Shown one piece after another: positions 1 through 8,436 of a stretch of DNA of 64,000 nt. The stretch is from Mesobacillus jeotgali. GTDB taxonomy: Bacteria > Bacillota > Bacilli > Bacillales > Cytobacillaceae. Position numbers and translations under genes: made by a program. Within the stretch, counting starts at the first letter, position 1. The number at the start of each line of letters is the position of its first letter. The stretch spans positions 986,001 to 1,050,000 of the forward strand of contig NZ_CP109811.1 of assembly GCF_014856545.2 (NCBI RefSeq), in the 5' to 3' direction. The notes beneath the pieces were generated by a model that saw only the letters and a program-made list of their open reading frames with translations, did no database searches and was not told the DNA's origin.

Positions 1-9
1 TTCGAAAAC

Positions 10-579
10 ATGTCACCAAGACCGAAAATTGCACTCGATAAAAATACAATTATGATTGCAGCAGCTGAGCTTGCGAATGAGCATGGAAGTGAGTTTATAA
101 CTCTTGCACTGCTTGCCAAGAAGCTCAATATTAAACCGCCATCATTATACAATCACTTTGACGGCCTGTCGGGGATCAAAAAAGAACTGGCTATTTATTC
201 TCTTGAAAAATTGTTCAACAGCCTCGCAAATGAAGCCGAAGGCAAGCCTCAGGGGGAAGAGGCAATAAAGGCATTAAGCCAGGCCTATTTAACTTTCGTA
301 AGGACAAATCCAGGATTATACGAGTTCGCATTATCCGCCCCTGATCCAGCGGATGAGCTTGTTCATGACGCCGGCAAAAAAATCGTGGAACTTATTGTGT
401 CTGCTATGAAGCCTTTTGGACTGCCTGAAGAGGAAGCAATCCATGCTATCCGCGGATTAAGAAGCCTGATGCATGGGTTTGCATCGCTGGAGCAAAAAGG
501 TGGTTTCGGCATGCCGCTTGATCTGGATGAAAGCTATCGGCTTGCAGTCACTGCCTTTATTACGGGTTTGAAAAAATAA
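10..579 (+). CDS. TetR/AcrR-family transcriptional regulator
   Basis: A 189-residue regulator. The N-terminal part (about residues 10-55) reads as a TetR helix-turn-helix: the stretch around LAKKLNIKPPSLYNHFDGL has the typical SLYNHF recognition-helix pattern. The rest is an all-helical ligand-binding domain that resembles the WHG-type TetR C-terminal domain (motif around GLRSLMHGFASLE). Such proteins normally repress nearby genes until a small ligand binds. The next gene on the same strand starts about 90 bases downstream, but no operator dyad was recognised. The start codon lies 10 bases into the window, so its ribosome binding site and promoter are outside. Fold assignment is firm; target and ligand are unknown. 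Confidence 0.88.
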   Translation: MSPRPKIALDKNTIMIAAAELANEHGSEFITLALLAKKLNIKPPSLYNHFDGLSGIKKELAIYSLEKLFNSLANEAEGKPQGEEAIKALSQAYLTFVRTNPGLYEFALSAPDPADELVHDAGKKIVELIVSAMKPFGLPEEEAIHAIRGLRSLMHGFASLEQKGGFGMPLDLDESYRLAVTAFITGLKK

Positions 580-665
580 AGCGAATTTTCATCTTCTGAA
601 ATAGATTCCAAAGCTACTCATATACATATGTATAGATGCAACTTTGAAAGAACAGGAGGCGCACT

Positions 666-1856
666 ATGGATATATATGTGAGAAGAGGAGATTCCTTTTG
701 GTATTTCAGCAATATTTTCAACATCCCTCTCCAGTTGATCATAGATTCCAACCGTGATATCGACCCAAATGCTCTGGATGTGGGACAGACGGTGAGGATT
801 CCTGGTTTTGCAGCGGTGGATTATCGGATCCGTGCAGGGGATACTCTTTGGAAAATTGCCCAAAGCAGAAATCTTCAGGTGGATGCGCTGCTGCTCGCAA
901 ACCGAAATATTAATCCAAACGGATTGTATATCGGCCAAATGGTAAAGGTTCCATTAAGGATCACCTGGAGAATTGTCCAGGGTAAGAAGAATTATGACTA
1001 TGCCTCATTGATGAGTGATTTACGACGTTTGGAAAATGTCTATCCGTTCATGAGGGTGCCCTCGATTGGAAACTCTGTTTTAGGAAAAAGCATCCCGGAA
1101 ACACTAATCGGGAATGGCAATAAACGGGTTCACTATAATGGATCGTTCCATGCCAATGAATGGATCACCACTCCCATCATCATGACTTTTCTGAACGACT
1201 ATCTTCTGGCTTTGACAAATAAGTCCTCCATTCGCGGCTTGTCCATGCAGAACTTCTATGGACAGACAACATTATCGATTGTGCCGATGGTGAATCCGGA
1301 TGGTGTCGATCTTGTGCTCAATGGGCCGCCTGAAGCAGAGCCATGGAATGAAAGAGTAGTAGAATTGAATAGAGGAAGCCAGGATTTCAGCGGATGGAAG
1401 GCCAATATCAGAGGTGTGGACCTGAACGACCAGTTCCCGGCAAAATGGGAGCTTGAAAAAGAACGGAACCCAAGCCAGCCTGGCCCAAGGGACTATGTTG
1501 GGCCAAACCCGCTATCCGAGCCAGAAGCAATTGCGATGGCAGAAATGACAAGAAGACGCGATTTTGCCCGGGTTCTGGCTTTCCATACCCAGGGAGAGGT
1601 CATCTACTGGGGCTTTGAAAATCTTGAGCCACCTGAATCGGAGGCGATGGTCAATGAATTTGCGCGGGTGAGCGGTTACCAGCCGGTCAAAACGATTGAG
1701 AGCTATGCCGGCTATAAAGACTGGTTCATCCAGGATTGGCGCAGGCCAGGTTTTACAGTCGAACTTGGTTTCGGCATAAACCCGCTGCCGCTGTCCCAAT
1801 TCGATGAGATATATGAAGAAGCCCTGGGAATCTTCCTTGCAGGACTTTATCTATAA
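666..1856 (+). CDS. LysM-domain M14 peptidase (gamma-D-glutamyl-diamino acid endopeptidase type)
   Basis: A 396-residue enzyme with two LysM peptidoglycan-binding repeats (about 2-46 and 51-97) followed by an M14 zinc carboxypeptidase domain (about 105-396). Zinc and catalytic residues are visible: SFHANEW (H and E near 162-165), a third His in LAFHTQG (near 305) and a catalytic Glu in TVELGFG (near 363). This architecture matches the Bacillus endopeptidase I/YqgT group, which cuts the gamma-D-Glu-diaminopimelate bond in cell-wall peptides. There is no signal peptide, as in YqgT-type enzymes, so release by mother-cell lysis or action on recycled muropeptides is inferred. The ribosome binding site is AGGAGG, just upstream of the ATG. 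It is followed by a rho-independent terminator. Confidence 0.88.
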   Translation: MDIYVRRGDSFWYFSNIFNIPLQLIIDSNRDIDPNALDVGQTVRIPGFAAVDYRIRAGDTLWKIAQSRNLQVDALLLANRNINPNGLYIGQMVKVPLRITWRIVQGKKNYDYASLMSDLRRLENVYPFMRVPSIGNSVLGKSIPETLIGNGNKRVHYNGSFHANEWITTPIIMTFLNDYLLALTNKSSIRGLSMQNFYGQTTLSIVPMVNPDGVDLVLNGPPEAEPWNERVVELNRGSQDFSGWKANIRGVDLNDQFPAKWELEKERNPSQPGPRDYVGPNPLSEPEAIAMAEMTRRRDFARVLAFHTQGEVIYWGFENLEPPESEAMVNEFARVSGYQPVKTIESYAGYKDWFIQDWRRPGFTVELGFGINPLPLSQFDEIYEEALGIFLAGLYL

Positions 1857-1889
1857 AAAAGCGGATCACCTGAAAAGGTGGTCTTTTTA
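1855..1889 (+). terminator. Terminator after the LysM/M14 gene
   Basis: Stem GATCACCT (1864-1871), loop GAAA, arm AGGTGGTC (1876-1883, one G-U pair), then five T. It begins at the stop codon of the upstream gene. Confidence 0.8.
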
Positions 1890-1938
1890 AATTGTATTTA
1901 TATGGTAAAATCGAAAGAGTACGAGAGGAGGGAATTAG

Positions 1939-2367
1939 TTGACTTATACAGGAAGCCTACCCAAAGATATTTTGTGGAGTATCATTATCATGAGCGTATT
2001 TATCCTGCCTAATTTCAGCTGGATGGTCCGGGTTTCAATTGCTCTTGCTGTGCTGGTCATTACTTTACATCAAATCCAATTAACGATTACCTCAAATCAC
2101 CTTGAATATAAAATTAAACTATTTAAATATCCAATTTACCGGAAACTGCTGACTCCGGACAATATCAAAAAAATAAAATTCGGCCGCATTGGCTGGTCGA
2201 CGAAGAATGCAGTGGTGAAGGTAAGGAGAGGCTTCAATTTTGGTGTTGCGCAATTTTACAGCGAAAAGCTGATAGGTGAGCTTGAAGAGTTCGCTCTTAC
2301 CCATAATATCGAAATTCAAAAGACGCGAGATTATCTGCTGCTGGAAAAATACTATTCTCATAACTAA
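1939..2367 (+). CDS. Small membrane-anchored conserved protein (PH-like domain)
   Basis: A 142-residue protein starting at a TTG codon preceded by GAGGAGGG. Two hydrophobic helices occupy about residues 10-28 and 32-50. They are followed by a beta-rich, basic cytoplasmic domain (around YKIKLFKYPIYRKLL and the tract VVKVRRGFNFG) that resembles the bacterial PH-like domains found behind two membrane helices in Firmicutes. No catalytic motif is seen. It stands alone between two terminators, so neighbours give no functional hint. The PH-like reading is inference from the pattern only. Confidence 0.65.
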   Translation: MTYTGSLPKDILWSIIIMSVFILPNFSWMVRVSIALAVLVITLHQIQLTITSNHLEYKIKLFKYPIYRKLLTPDNIKKIKFGRIGWSTKNAVVKVRRGFNFGVAQFYSEKLIGELEEFALTHNIEIQKTRDYLLLEKYYSHN

Positions 2368-2396
2368 AAGCATCGGGCAAGTTACCCGATGCTTTT
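2366..2396. terminator. Bidirectional terminator between convergent genes
   Basis: Perfect 12-bp stem AAAAGCATCGGG (2366-2377) and CCCGATGCTTTT (2385-2396) with a 7-base loop. A-run and T-run flanks let it serve both the plus-strand gene ending at 2367 and the minus-strand gene ending at 2404. Confidence 0.9.
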
Positions 2397-2403
2397 GCAA
2401 TGC

Positions 2404-4782
2404 TTATTTTTCAAAAATGCTGTTCGAAAGAAGTCGGAACAGATAATCGGTATGGTCTCTGAAACCAGCTTCAAGGCCGATCATTGTAACGTCCTTATCC
2501 TGTTCTTTCACGATGACTGCCTTGCCCTGTGCTTCACTGTTGTTTTTCCAGTGGCCGGCTACAAAGAAGTCGGAGTTGTCATCGAATGTTGCGGATACTT
2601 CATCGTTATCGGTGTTTTCATACCAGACAGGGCGATAAACAAAACCGAGATCGTCCTCGCTATATCCTCCCGTCACACCTTGGCCGCTGTAATCAACTTT
2701 TGCAATACCATTGCTGCTGTAGCCTGCAACGACAATATCGTCATCAGTAAGTCCCAATGTCTTTGTCGCGAGGGAGGCACCAGCCCCAACTGCGATATAT
2801 TTTCCGCCATTATTTAAAAATTCATCTACATTTGCTTTGAAACTATCAAACTGAGCTGGATTTTGGAATCCGAACTCTTTATTACCCGCGCGTGACTGAG
2901 TTTTGGCAATCAAGCCTTCCGTTCCGCTGTATACGAATACGTCGAAGCTGGAAAGACCTTGTTCTGCAACGTCTGAAGGAGTTACTTCAGTAACGGTGAA
3001 GCCAAGACGTTTCAGAGCGAGTTTTGTACCCGAGTGAGATTGAGCTTTGTTTATGCCGCCATCTTTTAGGATTGCGACCTTTAAGTCCCCAACCTCAACT
3101 GCTTCAGCCGGAACCTTTGTTGATTCAATGTGCAGTCCGGATTGCTTTACCGCTGCTGAAATTACGTTTGCAGCTGATTCTGTGTAAAAATTACCTTCAG
3201 AATCGCGTTTAACTGTAACCCCTTGCTGAAGGAGCGTATTCACCAGGTTAACAGCTTTTACTGAACTGTTCGGGATTAAGAATGGACCTTTACCAATGAC
3301 AGAACCTTGCCCCTGGATTTGGTTCACTTTAGTCGCTGTCACATCAAACTCGCTTTGAACCGCAATCGCCTCGAATCCCCAGAGTTCCGGAAGGCTCCAT
3401 GCTGAGATATCATACATGGCATCAACGTCTTCGGTGATGTCCTCGCCATCCCACAGCATCGTATTGGCTAGGCCAGCCTTTGCCTGGTCCATTTTTACTA
3501 TATATGTGCCTTTTGGGTAAGACTTTCCGTCAGCAGTGAACGCCTTAGAAGCCTGGACGACTTCGATGTCGTTTTTCTGCAGATGATTAACTGCCTTATG
3601 TGTTACGGTTGGATCTTCGGAATCAACAGGCAGCACATAGGCAGTCGGGAAGAAGCCTTCTTCATGGAATGGGTGATCAAAATTGATGCCGCGCTTGAAC
3701 ATCTCAATCTGGTCCTTGATCATTTCCTGCTTGTTATCCGTAGCATTTTTCAATGCGCCCATGATGGCGTCATACATCCAGCGAACGCCGTCTTCATCAT
3801 TTGTTGGCGCTTCAAGTGTGTGGCCGTAAGCACCATGGTACATTGCGTACATCGGAGTGAAGATTGGCGGATAATCATCCCAGCCTTCTGCGTCATCACG
3901 CTGCGGAATGTAGGTTCCTTCCATTGATTGATAGAGGCTGCCTGAGAAGTTTTCCTTGTCGGACATGATTTCATTTTCCATTGCTTTTGCCTGGTTCATT
4001 GCCCATTTTTCATACAAATCATATTCGTAATTAGGATTGTGTGGAACCGTACATGGTTCAATAAGACCCTGCTTGTTCGGTGCATAATTTTTTACATAGC
4101 CATGTGTATCAAGGAAGACCATCGGATTCCATTCCTTGATCAGTGCGACGGTTTCCTGGGTTTCTGGCTGTGACTGGGTGATGAAATCACGGTTCAGGTC
4201 GATTCCTTCACCGTTGAAACGTGTTGCATCAATCCGGCCATCAGGATTCTGGACAACATTGAAAATCAGGATGTTATTTTCGAGGATTTTCTTTGTTGTA
4301 TCGTCATTTTCAAGAGCAAAGCGCTCAATCAGCTGCATGACCGCATCACTGCCGATAAACTCGGTACCATGGATGGATCCATTGATCATGATCGGCACTT
4401 TGAAGTCTGGGTTATTTTCAATCCAGTCCTGTGCCTTGCCAGGGTTCTTGAACATTTGTTTTCTTAATGCCTGAATTTTGCCAAACTTGCCCTGAGAGTC
4501 AGGTGCAGCTATCGTAACGACATAAAGGGGCTGTCCTGTTGATGATTGGCCCTTTACTTCTACCTTCACACGATTGGATTGCTTCTCGATTTGTTCAAGC
4601 TTGTCGCCAATTTCTGAGAATTTCATAAAATCATAGTTTTCACTGTTGAATAAGCTGCCGTCCTTTTCCTCATATGCATTTACATAATTCCACTTGAGTG
4701 ACTCAGCGAGCGCGGGAGTCCATGGCGAGGATGCCAGCAAGCTTGCGGCGACTACACCAGAGATAATCTTTTTATGCTTCAT
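2404..4782 (-). CDS. Secreted M14 zinc carboxypeptidase
   Basis: A 792-residue exported metallopeptidase. A Sec signal peptide is evident (MKHKK, then a hydrophobic run, cleavage likely after TPALA near residue 26). The M14 domain spans roughly residues 50-370: zinc ligands HGTE (H138, E141) and the His of FLDTHGY (H227), substrate-binding DLNRDF (about 195-200) and the catalytic Glu in GHTLEAP (E324). The remaining half (about 380-792) is a long C-terminal extension with an amidotransferase-like segment around VFVYSGTEGLI; its role is unknown. Expected to release C-terminal residues from extracellular peptides. A strong GGAGG ribosome site precedes the ATG. Single-gene unit ending at the shared terminator. 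Substrate is not predictable. Confidence 0.88.
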   Translation of the reverse strand: MKHKKIISGVVAASLLASSPWTPALAESLKWNYVNAYEEKDGSLFNSENYDFMKFSEIGDKLEQIEKQSNRVKVEVKGQSSTGQPLYVVTIAAPDSQGKFGKIQALRKQMFKNPGKAQDWIENNPDFKVPIMINGSIHGTEFIGSDAVMQLIERFALENDDTTKKILENNILIFNVVQNPDGRIDATRFNGEGIDLNRDFITQSQPETQETVALIKEWNPMVFLDTHGYVKNYAPNKQGLIEPCTVPHNPNYEYDLYEKWAMNQAKAMENEIMSDKENFSGSLYQSMEGTYIPQRDDAEGWDDYPPIFTPMYAMYHGAYGHTLEAPTNDEDGVRWMYDAIMGALKNATDNKQEMIKDQIEMFKRGINFDHPFHEEGFFPTAYVLPVDSEDPTVTHKAVNHLQKNDIEVVQASKAFTADGKSYPKGTYIVKMDQAKAGLANTMLWDGEDITEDVDAMYDISAWSLPELWGFEAIAVQSEFDVTATKVNQIQGQGSVIGKGPFLIPNSSVKAVNLVNTLLQQGVTVKRDSEGNFYTESAANVISAAVKQSGLHIESTKVPAEAVEVGDLKVAILKDGGINKAQSHSGTKLALKRLGFTVTEVTPSDVAEQGLSSFDVFVYSGTEGLIAKTQSRAGNKEFGFQNPAQFDSFKANVDEFLNNGGKYIAVGAGASLATKTLGLTDDDIVVAGYSSNGIAKVDYSGQGVTGGYSEDDLGFVYRPVWYENTDNDEVSATFDDNSDFFVAGHWKNNSEAQGKAVIVKEQDKDVTMIGLEAGFRDHTDYLFRLLSNSIFEK

Positions 4783-4970
4783 ATATGTATTCCTCCAAAT
4801 TATATTTTGTATATTTATTCATAATAAGTATTAAAAATTATTTCGGCAATCGTACAATATTCCTAAATTTTAGTGCCGGTATCATAACCCTTGTTTCTGT
4901 TGAATTTTTGACTGGTTGGGAAATAAATCAGAATGAGGATATAGGAAGATAGTCACCAGGCAAAGGCAAA

Positions 4971-4997
4971 TAAAAAAACAGGGCGAGTTGCCCTGTC
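4971..4997 (-). terminator. Terminator of the DUF948 gene
   Basis: Read on the minus strand: arm ACAGGGC, loop of 5, arm GCCCTGT, then a run of seven T. It abuts the stop codon of the gene at 4998-5366. Confidence 0.88.
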
Positions 4998-5366
4998 TTA
5001 CTGTGGCTGCATGGTTCGGTTGCGACGCTTGCGGTTCCACTGTCTTGCTTTATACTTCTGTTCGAGTTCAGCGACAGGTTTTGCAACAAGTGCGTTCTTG
5101 AATTCTACCGGTGTCTGTTTTACTGAAAAAACAACGGTATTGACAGCTTTCTTTTTCTTATCAAAATCAGTCATCAGCTTCTGCTGCTTAAACTTGAGTG
5201 AATCGGTTTCTTCTTTGATGGCATTCGTTTTGTTCTGTACCCGGGTCGCAGTCTCTTGAAGACTATCAATCGTTGGCTTGGCATCTTTATATGTTTTATA
5301 AACAACATAACCAAGATACCCCAGGGCTGCCACGATGACAGCGATACTTATATAGACAATGATCAT
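4998..5366 (-). CDS. DUF948-family membrane-anchored coiled-coil protein
   Basis: A 122-residue protein with one N-terminal membrane helix (about residues 3-24, IVYISIAVIVAALGYLGYVV) followed by a charged, heptad-like helical region (about 28-80) and a basic tail (KARQWNRKRRNR). This layout matches the DUF948 family of Firmicutes, some members of which are called general-stress proteins. The function is unknown. The ribosome site AAAGGAGGC precedes the ATG. It is a monocistronic unit with its own terminator, and it diverges from the nitrite reductase operon across a 262-base intergenic region. Confidence 0.75.
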   Translation of the reverse strand: MIIVYISIAVIVAALGYLGYVVYKTYKDAKPTIDSLQETATRVQNKTNAIKEETDSLKFKQQKLMTDFDKKKKAVNTVVFSVKQTPVEFKNALVAKPVAELEQKYKARQWNRKRRNRTMQPQ

Positions 5367-5485
5367 GAAGCCTGCCTCCTTTTACATTTGCATCTAATCA
5401 TTCCATTACAAGTACAATACCCAATTTAAGCTTTAACATAACTGCTATTCAAAAGAAAGGTGGAAATTGCTAATTTTGAAGTATT

Positions 5486-5501
5486 TGTGAAATGATGCAC
5501 A
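5486..5501 (+). promoter_or_regulatory. Upstream Fnr-like box (imperfect)
   Basis: TGTGA-N6-GCACA, one mismatch from the Bacillus Fnr consensus TGTGA-N6-TCACA. Its centre lies 30 bases, about three helical turns, upstream of the perfect box at 5516-5531. Confidence 0.55.
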
Positions 5502-5515
5502 TAACAGACCGAAAG

Positions 5516-5531
5516 TGTGACGAACTTCACA
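5516..5531 (+). promoter_or_regulatory. Fnr box of the nitrite reductase operon
   Basis: Exact TGTGA-CGAACT-TCACA. The centre (5523.5) is 41.5 bases upstream of the start site predicted from the -10 hexamer TACAAT (5553-5558), the standard class II activator spacing. Anaerobic induction by Fnr is inferred. The TnrA pattern (TGTNA-N7-TNACA) is not met because the spacer is six bases. Confidence 0.8.
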
Positions 5532-5552
5532 AACAGGAGACTTAAATCACAA

Positions 5553-5558
5553 TACAAT
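5553..5558 (+). promoter_or_regulatory. Predicted -10 element of the nitrite reductase operon
   Basis: TACAAT, giving a transcription start near 5565. No good -35 hexamer is present at the usual spacing, as expected for an Fnr-activated promoter. Confidence 0.55.
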
Positions 5559-5628
5559 TTATACATAGAGGAAATATCATTAATGAAAATTCCGGAACAG
5601 AAGCTTTTACCATGGGAGGACAAACGAG

Positions 5629-8052
5629 ATGAAAAAGAAACTAGTCATGATAGGAAACGGAATGGCAGGAGTAAGGACGATTGAAGAATTGCTTAAACTT
5701 CAGCCAGATGGATATGAGATCACTATTTTTGGGAATGAGCCACATCCTAACTACAATAGAATTATGTTGTCCACTGTCCTTCAGGGAGATAAGTCAATCG
5801 AAGACATCATCATGAATGACTGGGATTGGTACAAGAATAACGGCATCAAGCTTTATACAGGGGAAGCAGTTGTCGGGATAGACAATCAGAAGAAGCAGCT
5901 GCTATCTGATCAGGGACGTCTTGTAGATTATGATGAGTTGATCATTGCAACAGGCTCAAGCTCGTTTATTCTTCCGGTACCTGGATCTGATAAACAGGGA
6001 GTAGTCGGATTTCGTGACATCCATGATTGTGAAATGATGATCAAAGATTCCAGGAAGTATAAAAAGGCAGCTGTAATTGGCGGTGGGCTGTTAGGCCTTG
6101 AAGCAGCTAGAGGGCTGCTGAATTTGGGAATGGAAGTCAATGTTGTCCATTTGATGCCGCATCTGATGGAAAGACAGCTTGATGAAACAGCTTCAGGAAT
6201 GCTGAAAAAAGAGCTGGAAAACCAAGGTATGAATTTCTTGCTTGAAAAGCAGACAGCGGAAATTCTAGGAGACGAGAGAGTAACCGGACTCAGATTCTCT
6301 GATGGTTCCGAAATACAGGCAGATCTTGTCGTCATGGCTGTCGGCATCCGTCCTAATGTCCAGCTGGCCAAAGACAGCGGCATTTATGTCAACAGAGGGA
6401 TTGTCGTCAATGATTATATGGAGACAGATATGCCGAATATATATGCCGTCGGGGAATGTGCTGAACATAGAGAAATCGTTTATGGCCTTGTGGCACCGCT
6501 GTATGAACAGGGAAAAGTACTTGCAGCTAACCTTGCGGGAATTCCGGCTAACCCTTATGAAGGAACGATTTGCGGCACTCAGTTGAAGGTATCTGGCTGT
6601 GATTTGTTCTCAGCAGGTGAAATCGGCGATGACGAAGGAACTAAATCAATCAAAGTCCACAATGAGTTTGATGGAATCTACAAGAAAATTGTCATTCGTG
6701 ACAATCGGATTGCCGGGATTGTACTTTATGGTGATACAAAGGACAGCAACCGCCTGTTCAGGATGCTGACGAAAAGAGAAGACATCAGCGGAATGACAAG
6801 TGTCTCGATTCTTGAAGCAAATGGCTGCTGCGGCGGAGGAGAAGCAGGCGATGTAGCAGCGATGGCTGATGACGAGCTTGTCTGCGGCTGTAATGGTGTC
6901 ACAAAAGGAACGATTGTCGACGCAATCCGTACAAATGAGTTGACTACTGTTGACGAAGTGGGTGGCTGCACAAACGCGGGCCGTTCATGCGGAAGATGTA
7001 AATCGCTCATATCCGATATCCTCGCATATACACTTGGCGACCAGTATGATACTTCGGTGAAAAAAGCAGGGATCTGCGGATGCACAACTTTAAGCAAAGA
7101 CGAAATTGTTGCTGAAATCAGGGAAAAAGGCCTGACGAATGTCAGGGAAGTCATGAATGTTCTAGGATGGTCCCAGGAAGAAGGATGTTCAAAATGCCGT
7201 CCAGCGATCAACTATTACCTTGGTATGATCAATTTTGACGGCTATAAGGATGAACGAGATTCTAGGCTGGTTAATGAGAAAATGCATGCCAACATCCAGA
7301 AAGATGGGACATATTCCGTTGTTCCAAGAATGTATGGCGGTGTGACGACTGCTGCAGACTTGAAGAAAATTGCAGAAGTTGCCGAGAAGTACGACGTGCC
7401 TTTAGTAAAAATGACGGGCGGACAGAGGATTGGCCTATTCGGTGTCAACAAAGAGGACCTTCCTGCAATGTGGGAAGACCTGGGGATGCCATCAGGCTAT
7501 GCGTACGGAAAAACATTGCGTACTGTAAAAACCTGTGTTGGCGAAAAGTTCTGCCGTTTTGGAACTCAGGATTCAATGGGACTTGGAATTGAGCTAGAGA
7601 AAAAGTTTGAGCGCCTTGATACACCGCATAAGGTCAAGATGGGAGTTTCTGCTTGCCCAAGGAACTGTGCGGAATCCGGAATTAAAGACATTGGCTTTGT
7701 AGGGGTCGATGGCGGCTGGGAAATCTATATCGGCGGAAATGGCGGAACAGACCTGCGTGCTGCTGATCTGCTTGATACCGTTAAGACAAAAGAAGAGGCA
7801 ATGGAAATTACGGGGGCATACCTCCAATACTACCGAGAAACAGCTGCCTATCTTGAAAGGACGGCTCCTTGGCTTGAAAGGATGGGACTAGAACATGTTA
7901 AAGAAGTCCTCGCCGATGAGAGCATGAGAAAACAGTTAAACGAAAGACTGGATAAGACATTGGAGCGATATAACGAGCCGTGGCAGGAAGCAATCTCTGA
8001 TAACGGAATAAAAGAAAAATACTATAAAGTACGAAACGTAACGGTTGAATAG
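5629..8052 (+). CDS. nasD: NAD(P)H nitrite reductase, large subunit
   Basis: An 807-residue multidomain enzyme that reduces nitrite to ammonium in the cytoplasm with six electrons from NAD(P)H. Visible in order: FAD-binding site (GNGMAG, residues 8-13); second nucleotide-binding loop (GGGLLGLEAARGL, about 151-163); two BFD-like [2Fe-2S] modules, VCGCNGV with paired cysteines at GGCTNAGRSCGRC, then a second around GICGCTTL and EGCSKCRP; a ferredoxin-like half domain; and the siroheme/[4Fe-4S] cysteines in KTCVGEKFC and SACPRNC. Length agrees with B. subtilis NasD/NirB. The start is set by GGGAGGACAAACGAG before the ATG. First gene of an operon with the small subunit and siroheme synthesis genes. 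The Fnr-type promoter suggests anaerobic nitrite ammonification in addition to, or instead of, assimilation. Confidence 0.97.
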   Translation: MKKKLVMIGNGMAGVRTIEELLKLQPDGYEITIFGNEPHPNYNRIMLSTVLQGDKSIEDIIMNDWDWYKNNGIKLYTGEAVVGIDNQKKQLLSDQGRLVDYDELIIATGSSSFILPVPGSDKQGVVGFRDIHDCEMMIKDSRKYKKAAVIGGGLLGLEAARGLLNLGMEVNVVHLMPHLMERQLDETASGMLKKELENQGMNFLLEKQTAEILGDERVTGLRFSDGSEIQADLVVMAVGIRPNVQLAKDSGIYVNRGIVVNDYMETDMPNIYAVGECAEHREIVYGLVAPLYEQGKVLAANLAGIPANPYEGTICGTQLKVSGCDLFSAGEIGDDEGTKSIKVHNEFDGIYKKIVIRDNRIAGIVLYGDTKDSNRLFRMLTKREDISGMTSVSILEANGCCGGGEAGDVAAMADDELVCGCNGVTKGTIVDAIRTNELTTVDEVGGCTNAGRSCGRCKSLISDILAYTLGDQYDTSVKKAGICGCTTLSKDEIVAEIREKGLTNVREVMNVLGWSQEEGCSKCRPAINYYLGMINFDGYKDERDSRLVNEKMHANIQKDGTYSVVPRMYGGVTTAADLKKIAEVAEKYDVPLVKMTGGQRIGLFGVNKEDLPAMWEDLGMPSGYAYGKTLRTVKTCVGEKFCRFGTQDSMGLGIELEKKFERLDTPHKVKMGVSACPRNCAESGIKDIGFVGVDGGWEIYIGGNGGTDLRAADLLDTVKTKEEAMEITGAYLQYYRETAAYLERTAPWLERMGLEHVKEVLADESMRKQLNERLDKTLERYNEPWQEAISDNGIKEKYYKVRNVTVE

Positions 8053-8060
8053 GAGGATGG

Positions 8061-8387
8061 ATGATGATGCAGGAAACAATGGTGAGAATCAAGCTGGCGG
8101 ATTATGATTCCCTTCCTGTGGGGGCAGGGCAGGCAATCACAGTGAATGGCGAGAACATTGTCTTGTTCCGTATATCGAATGGAGATGTCAAAGCGGTTGA
8201 AAACCGCAGTCCCCACAGAAAAGGCGGCACCCTTGCCGATGCACTCGTAAGCGGGAAGTTTATCTACTGTCCAGTCTACGATCTGAAGATATCACTGGAA
8301 GACGGGAAAGTTCAGGCTCCGGATACAGGAGAAGTAAAAACGTATCATGTTGAAGTAATCGAAAATGAAGTGTATATAACAATATGA
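8061..8387 (+). CDS. nasE: Nitrite reductase small subunit with degenerate Rieske site
   Basis: A 108-residue Rieske-fold protein, the usual small partner (NirD/NasE) of the large nitrite reductase subunit. It starts 8 bases after nasD ends; AGGAGG precedes a run of three in-frame ATGs (8061, 8064, 8067), so the exact start is uncertain by two codons. The two ligand loops are recognisable but altered: the first reads NRSPHRKGG (Ser where a CxH ligand Cys would be) and the second YCPVYDLK (Tyr where a CxxH ligand His would be). Only one Cys and one His of the four ligands remain, so a normal [2Fe-2S] Rieske cluster looks unlikely. Cluster-less NirD proteins are known, so a structural role is plausible. 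Confidence 0.92.
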   Translation: MMMQETMVRIKLADYDSLPVGAGQAITVNGENIVLFRISNGDVKAVENRSPHRKGGTLADALVSGKFIYCPVYDLKISLEDGKVQAPDTGEVKTYHVEVIENEVYITI

Positions 8388-8390
8388 CCT

Positions 8391-8412
8391 AAGAGGGGGA
8401 ACTTTCCCTCTT
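8391..8412 (+). other. Intercistronic hairpin between nasE and nasF
   Basis: AAGAGGG (8391-8397) pairs with CCCTCTT (8406-8412). There is no following T-run, so it looks like an mRNA stabilising or processing element more than a terminator. Confidence 0.45.
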
Positions 8413-8436
8413 CATAATTGAAAGGGCGGGAACACA

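Noticed and set aside
618..938. 106-codon minus-strand frame opposite the LysM region
   Set aside because: Antisense shadow of the LysM/M14 gene with no ribosome site.
5486..5531. TnrA nitrogen-control site at the nasD promoter
   Set aside because: TnrA sites need a seven-base spacer between half-sites (TGTNA-N7-TNACA). Both boxes here have six, fitting Fnr.
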